DNA of 64,000 nt, from contig JARFIW010001186.1 in assembly GCA_036346225.1 (NCBI GenBank), positions 1,313,501-1,377,500 on the forward strand. The letters are read 5' to 3'. This DNA comes from Platerodrilus igneus. Taxonomy: Eukaryota > Arthropoda > Insecta > Coleoptera > Lycidae. The position numbers and the translations under genes were made by a program. This document shows positions 10,262 through 22,689 of this stretch, piece after piece (the stretch's first letter is position 1; each line of letters opens with the position of its first letter). The notes under the pieces were generated by a model. That model was given only the letters and a program-made list of their open reading frames with translations. It did not search any database and was not told where the DNA came from.

Positions 10262-11981
10262 CAACCTCTGTGACAACCCTTTTTGCTACTTTCTAATCAG
10301 CTTAGTAAAACGGGGTTAAGCCGCAAAGTATTTGTAGAGCATGAGACTGATACTTTTAGACAGGGAGGGGGGGTGTTTGGTAAGCTTAGTAGTATTAAGA
10401 GAACACAAGTCAACACAAAGTAACTCTATTCGTCTTTACAAAATACTTACATAAATGTAATCAAGCAATAATTGACAAATCTTAAATACGACACACAAGT
10501 AAAGTATTATTTTATAACTACAAATTATCGAAGCAATGGCTTACCTCTTTTGCTTACTAAATAGCTTACGCTCCTCTGGCGAAGCCTGACATGAATGATG
10601 GTATTGCAGAATAAGACATGTACCATAACGCAACGATGGTTGCTATAGTTGAAATTTTACTATAACTTTTGCATATTACAGTGTGTTGATAATTGCAGAT
10701 CTGCAAGGAGCTGCAGAAGTTAAACGAAGTAGTAAATGTTTAACAATGATTTTAGAATAAAGATGAAACTGAGGATATAGATGCGAGGATGCCCAGTGCA
10801 GTTGGTGAAACCTGTTAATACAATTGTTTCAACACAAGGTACTGGATCAGTTGTTAATAGTAAACAACTAAATTTGGATATTAATATAAATATTTTATGG
10901 TACTTATCTGATTTTAAGTTTTATTCTGAACTAAGATATATTATTTCAAATTTTCTTAATCCCACTACAGACAAAGAATTTCAACATCTGCGTACAAATA
11001 TGGACTTGTGTGATTACGCCCCCAGGTGAATAATATCCCACGAGGTTACTAATGCAATTCCAAAGCCACAAGCTTCCCGGCTTAACGTGCAACTTCAACG
11101 CACAAACCAATGCGGAATGTGCATCACAATAAAAGCCTAGTGGAAAGATCCCAAACGGAATAGCCAAGATAAACGACCATAAAACTCCACTAGAACCATA
11201 CCAGACTGGACTGGCAGATCACACCACACTCTGCAAGATGGAAGAAGGAAATCCATTTTCTTTGACATACCAGCCAATCCTATTCAAGACTTGAAAGAAT
11301 TATTGTAAAAACTGAAATTCAGTCTAATTTATCCAATACCTTTTTGACACAGCACGAAATTACAACCACACCCAAAGTGAACTGTAAAAGATCAGAATTG
11401 TACTACAAAACTAGAAAGTCACTAGCATTAAAATGCAAGGACAGAACAAGTCAACCTCGACCAGTGGCGTACATACAAAAATGTAACAACACCTAACAGC
11501 TCCAAAACCTGACCATACGTATGAATTATTAACGCTCGTATAGCCAATCACAACAACTCTTACAGTTATTCATTCAATAACATCACAAATACATCAAATA
11601 ACTCCGATAAGTAAATTACTAAATTAAATTCCACATGCACGCTCATGCAAAATAATACCAGAACTGAAAATAACAGCATTACCAAATAACCAAACTAACA
11701 TTAAATTACTAACATTTACGTTACCTGACACAATGATAAAGAAGTGACCATAGATACATACCAGCATAACAGCCAAATACATAAAAATTTTTTTTTACAA
11801 TTAGAGTCGCAATTTATTGCAACGTTATAACTTGAAAATAAACCCGTTACACCTCTACTAAAAGAAAATGAACATCTGCTAATATTGCAGTTTCGTATAA
11901 AACACGTATTTAACAAATTGGTTCCGAAAAAGAGTTATCAAATATTTTACTATCAGTACTCAATAGTGCACTCTGACATTA
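10262..11981. other. No gene recognised
   Basis: Contains an 82-codon plus-strand frame (10781-11029) without recognisable motifs. A less AT-rich, C/A-rich block at about 11020-11480 has the look of decayed coding sequence (perhaps retroelement) but has stops in all frames and no diagnostic motif. Confidence 0.35.
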
Positions 11982-11983
11982 TA

Positions 11984-12210
11984 CGAGCCCTAACAACTAT
12001 ATATTAGGACAAAATAAAATACATATATAACTCACTTATTTAACAGTTTATTTGTTTTTATAGTAATTTTTTTAATTTGATACGAATTAACGAATTAATT
12101 AACCACAATTGGGGCCATTCAGCAACACAAAAAACAAAATACTTATTCTATCATCCTTAATTAATACAAAAAATGTTCAAATTGTGTGGCAACTAAATAT
12201 TGGCACAATG
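11984..12210. repeat. Left terminal inverted repeat of Tc1-like element
   Basis: Aligns along its length to the reverse complement of 13433-13658, including the stretches ...gaattaattaa..., gccattcagca and aaattgtgtgg. Similarity is highest in the outer ~140 bases. Confidence 0.88.
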
Positions 12211-12366
12211 TAAAGTAACTGTTTCAAATGAAACAAGATAAGAACAGTAGCCTGTGAAAACAATGGAGAGCAAAACGTCAAATAAATTCGCAATACTTTT
12301 TTTACATTGAGCGGATCGTTGTGTTTATTGAATAAAATCGTGCGTGGTATCTCTAAAAATTCAAAA

Positions 12367-13417
12367 ATGCGTGAATTAGTGCTTAAAAGGTATTGCCACA
12401 ATAAAACAATACGTGAGGTAGCGGATGAACTCAGTATTCCTAAAACTACAGTGTGGAATATAATAAAGCATTACGGAGAAACGGGAAATATCCTAGATAA
12501 AAAGCGTAGAAGTCCGGGACGACCAAAAATAGTTTGTGATAGGAATAAGAGAGTTTTAGTAAAACTATGCAAAAAAGGCCGAAGAAATACTTTAAGGCAA
12601 ATTACGGCTGAATGGAATTATGAAACTGGATTAAATCTGTCAAGGGAATGTTGTCGCTAGTGGATTCATAAAACTGGACTCAAGTTTTTTAAGGTCAAAT
12701 TACAAATAACAATTTAAAAGTATAATTTTAAACAAAATTGTTCTCTTACAGGCAAAGGAAAAGCCACTGTTGACGGAAAAACAAAAGAAAACTAGGCTTG
12801 CTTGGACAAAATCTAAACTATCATGGTCGGTAGAAGATTGGCCCAGAGTAATTTTTAGTGACGAATAAAAATTCGACGTATGTGTTGGTGATCACCGTAA
12901 ACGCGTGATTCGCATTATACATGAGGCTTTCCACAAGGATCGTCTAAAACGTACGGTAAAATTTTCTACAGGGGTGATGATTTGGGGCTGCATGGCAGTT
13001 TCAGGACTAGGATGCTCTGAATTTATTGATGGTATTATCGTAAATGCTGTGAAATATCAACAAATATTGCAAAACAGTTTGCTACCAAGTATCGCGAAGT
13101 TAAATGTTAGCGAAAATTATATTTTTCAGCAGGATGGGGCGCCCTGTCATACGGCCAAAACCACAAAAAAAGTGGATAGACGACCACATTAGTGTTCTTT
13201 CTTGGCCTTCTAACAGTCTTGACCTCAATGTCATTGAAACAGTGTGGCTTAAAATGAAACAAACATTGAGGAATAACCTACAACGGACATTACCGAAACT
13301 TAGAACCAAAATAGAGCAAATTTGGAATGGATTTACTCCTGAAGAACCATAGTTGAGTCGATGCCCAACCGAATTCAAGCAGTCATAAAATCTAAGGGCG
13401 ATATTACTCTATATTAG
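12367..13417 (+). pseudogene. Tc1-like transposase pseudogene with intron
   Basis: Starts at Met 12367 (MRELVLKRYCHN...), with a helix-turn-helix (TIREVADEL...PKTTVWNII) and the GRPR-like block SPGRPK. A stop codon at 12658-12660 interrupts it just before WIHKTGL. An apparent 58-base intron at 12694-12751 (aag|gtcaaat ... cttacag|gcaaag) restores the frame. The DDE domain follows: FSDE with a stop directly after, MIWGCMAVSG, FQQDGAPCHTAK, a one-base loss in an A-run near 13175, then SNSLDLNVIE. With that base counted, the spacing is D34E, the Tc1 signature. The C-terminus SMPNRIQAVIKSKG...LY needs one more frameshift near 13350. Catalytic residues are intact but the gene is broken. Confidence 0.9.
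12694..12751 (+). other. Candidate intron inside Tc1-like transposase
   Basis: GT...AG with a pyrimidine stretch ttctcttacag. Removing it joins KFF-K to AKEKPLLTEKQ in frame, and the joined order fits Tc1 transposases. Confidence 0.7.
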
Positions 13418-13432
13418 ACGTAAAAATTCTTG

Positions 13433-13658
13433 CTATGTCCCAATATTTCGTTGTCACACAATTTAAACATTTTTTGTTAATTAGAGTTTGTAGAATAAGT
13501 ATCTTGTTTCTTGTGCCTGCTGAATGGTCCCAATTGTTGTTAATTAATTAGTTAATTAGTATCAAATTAAGAAAATTACTATAAAAACAAATAAACTGTT
13601 AAATAAGTGAGTTATATATGTATTTTATTTTGTCTCAATATATAGTTGTTAGGGCTCG
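13433..13658. repeat. Right terminal inverted repeat of Tc1-like element
   Basis: Reverse complement of 11984-12210, ending in ...gttgttagggctcg before TA. Confidence 0.88.
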
Positions 13659-13660
13659 TA

Positions 13661-15318
13661 CATACGAAATATTTGGTAGATGTTTGAATGCAGATAATTA
13701 TCAAAAAATGCTTTTGCCGTTAAGAATTAGTCATTTGCAGCTATTCCATATTGTACTATTTTCTTGAATAAGGTTCCCATATATAGGTTTTGGTCTAACG
13801 ATGCCATATACATTTTAAAAAGCTAACCGTTATACATATAGAAGCTGAACAAAAAATCACCTTTTACTGCAAAACTATTGCCAAAGAGTTGAATTGGTTT
13901 TTGATAAACCACTACTCAAGTACTTCAGGCTAGGGAAATTATCTCCATATTCTTCTGACACAATCTAACATATGCCTACTTTTTTTTAAGTGTGAAAGTG
14001 GTTTTAAATAAAATGAAAAAGATAATGACAAAGATGAAAAATTGAAATTTGTTATAACAAAATTAAATAAAATGTTTCTGTAATTTTTATATCATCATCT
14101 ACAACACGTTTCATAGTCTTAGAATTAAACAAAAAAAATTTTTCTTCCTTACGTTTTTCTATTTATAATTGTGCCCAAAGTATTTTTTATAAGCGCCATG
14201 TAAGTTTAAATCCACTGGTATTCGCGCACATCCATAATAGTTTAGCAAGTTTTTATACTGGCAATTTAAAAATACTTTCGAACTAGTGCAACAAAGTATT
14301 CGATATGTGTTTTAACGCCTTTTTTCATAGGATGAGAAACATATTGTTAGTTGACACCACTTTCCAACTCCGCGTGGACCGTGGCTTTTAATTCTACCTT
14401 GCAGTTTCTTTTTTATTTTAAATATACATAATTCTGATTTCATGTGTATTGAGCTTTAATTATTAGTACAGAACCTCACACAGAATTAATTGGTTTTATA
14501 TTATCATCTTAATATAAAACTTTAAATGGGTACATATGATTAAAATCATAGGATTGCCAATGCTGTTGCTTTATAATTTTATAAAAGCTTTCCTAACAAC
14601 TCTCTATATTCCAGGGACGTCTCCAGTACAAGAGTTATTCTTGCCAATAATTTTAACTAATAAAAATTGATAGTTTTACTTTCTATTTTTGTCGAATACC
14701 TAAATATTAGTTTTTAAAGATCGATCGTTTTGAACATATAGGGTGATTCATTAAGAATGAGCAATTTTTATAGTAGAAATACACCATACTAAGATTTAGT
14801 CCAACATGCATTATACCAATGTCTGTAGTTTAAGAAATACTTGGTGTTCAAAGTTGCTATTTATTTTGAAATTTCTAAATAATTCTGAAATTTTGTTAGG
14901 ATCAATTCAAAAATGTGCACTTTTATGTTTTTTGGCATGCGAATTACGAATTTGAAGTTTACTTTAGAGTTTTTCATAGAGAGCGCTAGTTACAGCCTAT
15001 TTCAGCACTAAATCTATTGAATTATGGTTGAAATAAATGAAACATGCGAAAGAAAGTTCTATTTTACACAAAAAGGGTATTCTTGTTTAATTTAAGTAAC
15101 TCTGTTGATTTTTGAGTTATTAGCTTTCATTTATTTATATGTAATACTTTATTGTTCAACAGAATAATTCCATCTACAGAACAATTATTACCATGAATTG
15201 TTGATCATTTTCTTGACCAATTATTATTAGTTTTGTGCATCGTGTTACATTAATCCATAGTAAGTTTTTATATAAGCTAAATCATAAATGCGAAAATTTA
15301 ATGCAAACAACTTATTAC

Positions 15319-15319
<1 letters not shown>
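13661..15319. other. No gene recognised
   Basis: AT-rich, no supported feature. Confidence 0.45.

Positions 15320-15377
<58 letters not shown>
15320..15377. repeat. (TA)n microsatellite
   Basis: Nearly pure alternating AT for about 58 bases, with one phase slip near 15351. Confidence 0.95.
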
Positions 15378-18300
15378 TAACGTGTAATTAAAAGGATCAA
15401 TAGAATACATAAGTGAACTCATAGGGTTGAGAGCAATTGAATACAGTAAAATAAATTTATTTAGTTAAAAACTTTTTAACAATTATTTTCTATCTTAAAT
15501 AGTGGATAATAAGGGAATATCGATTTAGTTTAACGCGTGATTAATGTAGGAAGAATTTATCTTAATTAGATTTAGTTAGGGACTATGTATTATAGTATAT
15601 ATGTAAAAGAGAATAAGAAATAATAATTTGGGGTAAAATTATAACATATTGGATTGAGAATGAAGTACTATAAAATAGTTTTAAAAGCGTTGAGCATATT
15701 AAAAATAACGATTTCTAGGTTTCAGACGTAAAAACCAACACATTTCAAATAACAGGGGTAAGATATATTTCTTAGTAGAGTGGCTACAAACAAATTTAAT
15801 AGCTTATTGGGAAGAACAGCCGTTGGAATTAAACCAGCCAAGGACGTAAACAAATCCACGTTAGTTAAAATATTGATTTTTAATCTTAGATATAGAGTCA
15901 GAAGGAGCAATGCAAAGATCAGGATTGAATAAAAGGCTATGAGTACAAGCGAGAAACATAAAGTATATCAAGAAGAAGGGAATCAAAATCGATAATTTCA
16001 AGGATAGTTGTAAACAAGCACGCGTCGCTCAAAAAAGGTGGGAAATGGAGCCAAGCGACATGATTGGTAAAAAGTAAACGAGAAGGGCTAAAAATTCAGG
16101 TAGTAGCAACATATGAGTTCGATAAAGCGATATGTATAAGAAATATAAAGGATGTTTGCTTGAAGTTTAAGGCGGGTATCAAGCGAGGAGTAGAGGCTAA
16201 TCCGGAGAATTTGAAACGACAGTTGACGGTTTTAAGTAGATTACCACGTACTGAGGTGTTGTGGTATTAAAAATTACGAGAAATCGACTGTCGTTGGTGA
16301 TTTTCGGGGAAAATAAAGTACCGGTTAAACAAGTGTCCGTGCTATTTTATAAACAGGAAGGGGGCAGTTTGCATTATATGATCAGTAACAGAGAGGGATC
16401 TCGGTCTCTTGGATTCCATCTGTGATATAGTTAATTTACTTTCAAGTGAATTAGTGCAGTATAATTAAATAAAATCTATGTAAAAGCTGATAAAGCGTTA
16501 TTATTGAATAGTGAAGTTGATATGTAAGTACAAAGATTTTTGTTTGAATGCACGAGAAGTAGTGGAATTTGAAAATTGTTTGAATGAGGATAAAAGCGAA
16601 ATTTGGGTATTTTCAATTTAAAAAAAATGTAATTTGCATTTCAGATAAATAGAGTGTGCTATTTTGGTTAATTAAGTTATTTTTGAATGCATGATTGATG
16701 TGGATTTCTATTTAGGTTTCTATGGTGACAATGAGAGGAAGTTTTTTTTAGAGGTAACAGGTAGGTGTATGTAATATATAGGAAGAATCGAATTGAAAGG
16801 ACGATTCAGGAGCAGCCGGGGAAAGATTTGAACGTAATTACACAGCATTTTTTTTTGGCACCCAAATCTGTGAGGCACGGGAGTTCCAGCATAACATCAC
16901 AGTATTTTAGCAGCACAATGGAGGGGCTTGTATAGTTAGAGCCTATAACTTCACAGTAATATATATATTTACTTTTGCTTTAGCCTCCGTCAAGAATTTT
17001 CCTAGATCAGCATGACAAATCGCTATGTCAGAAATTACGTTAATTTCATTTAACGTTTCACACATATAGAAAAATCAGAATTCTTCAGAACGTTTGTGCT
17101 TACTTTTTGCATATAAAATATACTATTGCAGCGTGTTGCTTTTTGTTTAATATGTATTGGTAAATTGCTGTTGATCTTTTTTCCTTTTGGAAAATTTGGT
17201 TCTAAATAAAATATCTTGGGTGTTTATTTGAAAAAATATTTTTCATCATCCGGTATTCTTTAGCTCCTTGCTCAAAAAGTTTTTTGCCTTTAAATCTAAT
17301 TTAGAAATAAATTTTGAATAACAGAGTGACTTTAGAGTGTTTAAAATAGTTTTTATTGTTATGAAGACTAACCTTGCATACTCAACAATTCTAAATCGCT
17401 TTCGAATTCAATTTTAGTTGACAAGTGGAATACCATATAATTTTATGTAGTATATTCTAAAAATAAAAAAAGTTAATTCTAAATGCTGTGTACATACTGT
17501 CTCATATATTTGCAAAATTGCACAATTTAGTATCTGTTTTTGTATTCAAAATGCAAAAATGATAGTATTGATATAAAATTAAAACATAACGACATATCGT
17601 TTCCCCATAAAAAGCTAAATAATTGGTGGTTAATTGCATTAAATTGAAATAGTCTTGAAAGACAAAAGTTTATATACACATTAACAGTAGTTAAATCAGT
17701 ACTTTCGATTTGTATAACACTACACAACAATTCAGTTACATCTATTTTATATGCAGTTCTTAATTTATGTAAAGATTAATTACAACTAATTTAAACACTG
17801 ACGACTAATTTGCTTTCAGGCTTGTTGATTTATTAATTAGAACTGCTGTTACCTTATGTTTGAAATTCGCTGCACGTGCTTCCAGTAAGCAATCTTGCTC
17901 TAAATTACAACTACATAGATTTTAAAAACAAAAATATTATAATAAACCACAAACATGCTTCATAAATAAACGGCTGACTTTAGAGTGCAATAATTAACAG
18001 CGGTAAAATTTGTAACCATTTTTCGTATGTCAAAAACTTCTCACAAAACAATTATGTGGATAGGTATCAGTATATTTAAATATTGCAGAATAACAGAAGT
18101 GAATTTAAACAACTTATAACGGAATAATAACTTGCAATTAATACCTCACGTGATTCGGTTTTTCAGCTTGACGTATTGAGATCTCAATAATTCTAAAAGT
18201 TAGAAAACAGATTAAGTGAAGAAAGTTTTGTGAAACTGGATTATTATCTCACATCAAGCTTCAAAACTTTTCTATAGTGGCTGAGTTTATGAAATTGTAA

Positions 18301-18839
18301 AATTTCTGAAACGTCAAAATCTTCTACTCAATTTTATATAGTTGTTTCGTGAGATATTAAAAACGTATAAATACTTTTACATAGACAAATCATTTTGTTT
18401 GGTATTAGGAAAGTAGTTCAAGCATAGTGAATGAAAATTAAATTGTTGGTTATTTTACAAAGAGAAAAGCCAATGATCGGTTTTGCTGTGGTTGCAGCTC
18501 ACCAGATGGCCGGATTTAACTCTGCAAAACAACCAACACAGTTCTTGAATTATACGCGAATAATGGTGTATTAATAAATACAAAACATTTCCCATCCGCC
18601 CTTTATACTTAAATGTAAACAACTAACTATCAGTGACTTCCTTAAATCTCCGATATGATAGTAAAGATGGCGTTGCCAGACAAAATTTAATATCTAGTCT
18701 ATGACGTCTAAGGTAAAAATAAACGAATGACCGATTACCCACTATAACATTAGCGGATGTTCTAAGAAAGTACTACACCTAATGTTCATGGGGAAGTTGG
18801 TCGACAGAAACTGTTGCGCTTCTAGCTTAATAGACGTTC
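15378..18839. other. No gene recognised
   Basis: A 68-codon Lys/Arg-rich plus-strand frame (16064-16270) has no recognisable motif. The less AT-rich block at 16780-16960 and the block at 18470-18840 may be decayed mobile DNA. The latter lies just 5' of the gag-like remnant and could hold its 5' LTR, but I could not find a matching repeat downstream. Confidence 0.35.
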
Positions 18840-19009
18840 ACCATGCTTGAATTACTTTCCTAATACTAGACAAAATTATTTGTCTGCTGTTACTCATGTA
18901 AGTACATTATTCATTTGTTACTATTTGTTACTATTTATGAACAGATTTAGATCTTCAATATGTCTTAAAAATAATTTAAATTCAGATATGGTTTTTAACT
19001 TTTCCGAAC

Positions 19010-19490
19010 GGAATATTGTTTGTGAAATATTTCCGCAATACGAAGGAGGAAGTAAAACCTCTCATACTTCATCCAATAATACGATACATTATTATTACTT
19101 ATGAAATCAATACTCCGGGACAAGAACTATGTCCATTTAATAAACTGATATTTGAACTTTGTTGTTTCAAGCGCTGCAAGAGATATTATTATAGTAACAA
19201 ATTGCTCAATCTTAGTCTCAAGTCAAGGAAGCAGTATTTTCTAGATTTTGAGATCAGAGAAATAAAGCTTTATTAGAGAACTATTTAATAACTTGCTTCC
19301 AGCAAACTAACGAAAATTGTAATGAATATTATGAACGCATTGAATCTAAATTACAAAAATTATTAGAACACATTAACATTAGAGAATATAATAATAACAT
19401 ACGAACTTACAAAGTCAATCTTTACCATCAACGCACACTAAATACCTTTATGATAGGATTATTAGAACGGTATTGGTAATTTATTTCGTA
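19010..19490 (+). pseudogene. Gag-like (capsid) remnant of errantivirus-like provirus
   Basis: Two readable pieces in different frames. Near 19010-19060 there is a Phe-Pro-x-Tyr-x-Gly-Gly-Ser-Lys block of the type at the start of the gypsy-group capsid region. Across 19286-19480 a longer block includes CNEYYERI...LLEHINIRE and, at its end, a TFMIGLLERY-type sequence resembling the conserved end of errantivirus capsids. Stops and shifts separate the pieces. Recognition rests on pattern similarity to gypsy-group gag, so confidence is moderate. Confidence 0.6.
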
Positions 19491-20109
19491 TAAGTCAGTG
19501 AATCCTTTAAAAGATTGTTTCGTATAATTAAAAAATCACGACAATCACACACAACAGGCAAATTTTCTCAATTTTATCCGATAAAGAAATCCTTCAAAAA
19601 TTGCGATGCCTAAAAACCATAACCAAACAAATAATATACCTCGGCATAATCATTAAACTAATCGATCAAACTTTTAAAGATCTTCTTTAAACCATAACCA
19701 ACTAGTACCAGTTACAACTGGTACAATAAACATACAAAAGACACTAATTCAAAGAAACTACCTCACTAACCACCAAGTATTTAGCAAAAGACCTGATTAT
19801 CGACCTACATCTATGTGCGTTAGCACTAGAAACACTTTCCAAAAACAAAACAATAATTTTACAAAATTTCATCCTTAGAATTACATAATGTAGAGCAACC
19901 GTACTGTGACGAGTCAACAGAATATGAAAACATTTTGACCACGATCTCAAATTGAAAATAATTATGAAAATTATCCGATACCGACCGCGGAACATTTCAT
20001 CTCAACATAAATACCATAACCACTAAACCAAAACGTCCGTTTATAATTATTCCAAATTTTAATGTAAAAATCCAATTCAATTAAAAACTCCAAACCCGCT
20101 TTTAATACA

Positions 20110-20960
20110 AAACACCACATTAGGGCCTAGCGCATTCCAGCGTGTCATGAATAATATTTTAAAGGTATTTTTTTACAAATTTTGTTTTGTGTACATGGAT
20201 GACGTCATAATCATTTCAAAATCGCTACAAAAACAGTATTCAGATTAAACAAATTTTTGGAAAATTTAGAAAATTTAATTTACAAGCTCAATTGGATAAA
20301 TCGGAATTTCTACATAAAAAAGTAGCCTTTCTAGGTATTAAACCCAACCCAGATAAAACTAAAACCGTTCAAAAGTACCCCTTACCGAAAACCGTCAAAA
20401 AAGTTAAATCGTTTTTAAGATTGATGGGCTATTGTAAGCGATTCATTGAGAATTTTTCAAAAGTAGAACCACCTTTTACAAAATGTTTAAAAAAGGGAAC
20501 AAGAATAGATCTTAAAGATCAAAACTATTTTTGTGCTTTTCAACATTGTAAAGAACTGCTAACTAATGCCCTAATACTAGTATACCCTGATTTCGAAAAA
20601 CAATTCAAATAACCACAGACGCTTCAGAAATTAGCACATTGCATGAACTTTATCCCGAAATTCCAAACTTATTAATTTTTGCTCTACAATCCTTAATAGC
20701 GCAGAGAAAAATTATTCTACTATCGAAAGAGGACTATTAGCAAGAGCTGAAACTACTGAAGATTTAGACTTGGAAAATACTTCCAAATTGAAGGCCACCA
20801 CATACCGTTAATGTGACTATTTTCAATTAAAGATCCAAATTCTATATTAACAAAATGGCGTTTAAAATTAGAGAACATTGCCTACCAAGTTGTCTGCAAA
20901 AAATGGAAAAAAATCTAGTAGCAGGTGTCTTATCTCGAATATTGGTAAATTATAATGAAG
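20110..20960 (+). pseudogene. Reverse transcriptase/RNase H remnant (Ty3/gypsy type)
   Basis: A GPSAFQR-like block lies near 20120. The polymerase box YMDDV is at 20192-20206. The following ORF (20292-20612) carries the RT connection typical of the group: GIKPNPDKTKTVQKYP-like, then SFLRLMGYCKRFIENFS and FAFQ-like. An RNase H TTDAS block follows at about 20615, shifted by one base. A tether resembling NLVADALSRI is at about 20910-20942. Several frameshifts and stops make it non-functional. The class assignment (Ty3/gypsy rather than copia or BEL) is firm. Confidence 0.9.
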
Positions 20961-21389
20961 TTATGAACTATGATTTGGATTGAATATTCATTTTACCGAG
21001 TTTAGATATACACGAAGATTTTACTAATGATGATTGTGAGAAAATGCTGAATGAACTAAACTCCAAAGCTTTGCTTAACGAAACTGATAACAACATCCAA
21101 CACAGTTCAACAGAACATGCTGTTTTTGCTATATATATTTCAGAAAAATTTTTAAACCGAATATTCACACACAATAATTTTTAAATCCGGGGACCAGAAT
21201 GACAGTGCCCATAACAAATCATTTTCAAAGGACGTCTATCACATAACCCTTAGAAACGATCAAGAACACGAAAAATTAGTCTATACTCTAAAAGAAATTT
21301 TAAATCCAAGCAACATGTATGAAATTTACTTTGAAAATAAAGAATTAGAACAAAATCTTAAACGTTTGCCAACAGCTGTTTAATAGCAA

Positions 21390-21760
21390 TGTTAAATTGA
21401 TTAAACGTAATCTTATTACTAAATATGTAGAAAAATCAGATGAACAACTAAAGCTAATAAAAGATACCATTTACTTAGTTAAAATGGCGTTTGAGAAACC
21501 TACAAGTCTCAAATTAAAATATTATTGGCATAACTTGACCACAATTAATAAAATTATAAACGATTACCAAACTTGTCTAATTACATAGTAAGTATGAAAG
21601 AAACCCACACAAAATTGCATTTTTAGGACAATTACTTGCAAAATGACCCTTAGACGTTATTCACATTGAAGCGTTCAGTTACGACAACCACAAAATTTGG
21701 ACAATGCTCGATTTATTCTCTAAATATATATCCAGGCTTATTACATGAACGATACATCTA
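21390..21760 (+). pseudogene. Integrase-region remnant of provirus
   Basis: After an unassigned Lys-rich stretch (21397-21588), the block at about 21650-21740 reads DVIHIEAFS then MLDLFSKYIS. This corresponds to the integrase core start, where the family normally has His-Ile-Asp; the first catalytic Asp is Glu here. The rest of the core is unreadable. Confidence 0.65.
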
Positions 21761-22689
21761 GCATAACCATCTTAAACAAATTTAGACATTTTCCATACAT
21801 CACAATTACCAAAAAAAAGTTATAAAGTGTTCAAGAACAAACTATAGCGCGTCTAACGAACAGATTCGGTAATTAAAATAACAAGATGGGCTTTAGTTGT
21901 GAAGTACAAACTGAGTACAAGTTGATTCACAACGCACAAATTAACGCATTGCGGTAACTACAAATACGTGTGAGAAACTAATTGACATATGTAGGTTAGC
22001 AATACGAAACTTATTGAGTAGTTGTGTAAACCCAGCCAACCAATAAAAAATTTCCATTTAAATATGGCTTTCATTTATGAGGTAAGCACTTACTCAATCT
22101 TTTCGTTAAACGCAATATAATTATAACAATTCAAATTCTCCAGTGGAAAGGTATATTCTATAATTATTGAAAAATTACGCACCCTAGAACATTAAGATAA
22201 ACATAAAACATCTCAGAACTAATTATTTCAGCTATACTAATCTATACAGGCTACACACCATTCATTCTCTTGTACGGGCCTTATGTCAATTTAAACAATT
22301 ATAAAATAAATTTATACCAAAGAACATTATCAAAAACAATTAGAGAAAGGCACTTGCATACTAGAAAAAAGAAATGAGGATAAAGAACTTAATGTAGATG
22401 TATGTATATGCATCCATAGCCTATTTTAAAAACCATGCGTAAGAAAGGCAGACTCATACTACGACAAAACGGAATTAAACTTGAAGGGATATGAGAAAAA
22501 ACCAATAGAAAAACCAATATTAATATAAGAAGAATCAAAAGAGTTAAAAAGGATTTTCCTTTACAGGCTCAGCTTGATCAGTGCATACCCAGCACTTCGA
22601 ATAGAGATACTTAAGGCATATGGGTTTTACCTGAAAGAACTGCGAAAGACAAAACCTTGAAATCGTTATCATAAATTCTATTTTTATTT

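Larger units (their letters stand above)
11984..13658 (+). mobile_element. Tc1-like element with long inverted repeats
   Basis: 1675 bp, bounded by TA dinucleotides (11982-11983 and 13659-13660), the Tc1/mariner target duplication. The ends start cgagccctaacaactatata and remain complementary for about 226 bases (11984-12210 against 13433-13658). The element encloses one Tc1-type transposase pseudogene. Confidence 0.92.

Noticed and set aside
9479..10273. Plus-strand frames of 81 and 150 codons
   Set aside because: They are antisense shadows of the minus-strand transposase, which has the recognisable motifs.
18847..19104. 85-codon frame as a host gene
   Set aside because: It overlaps the gag-like start of the provirus in another frame and has no motif of its own.
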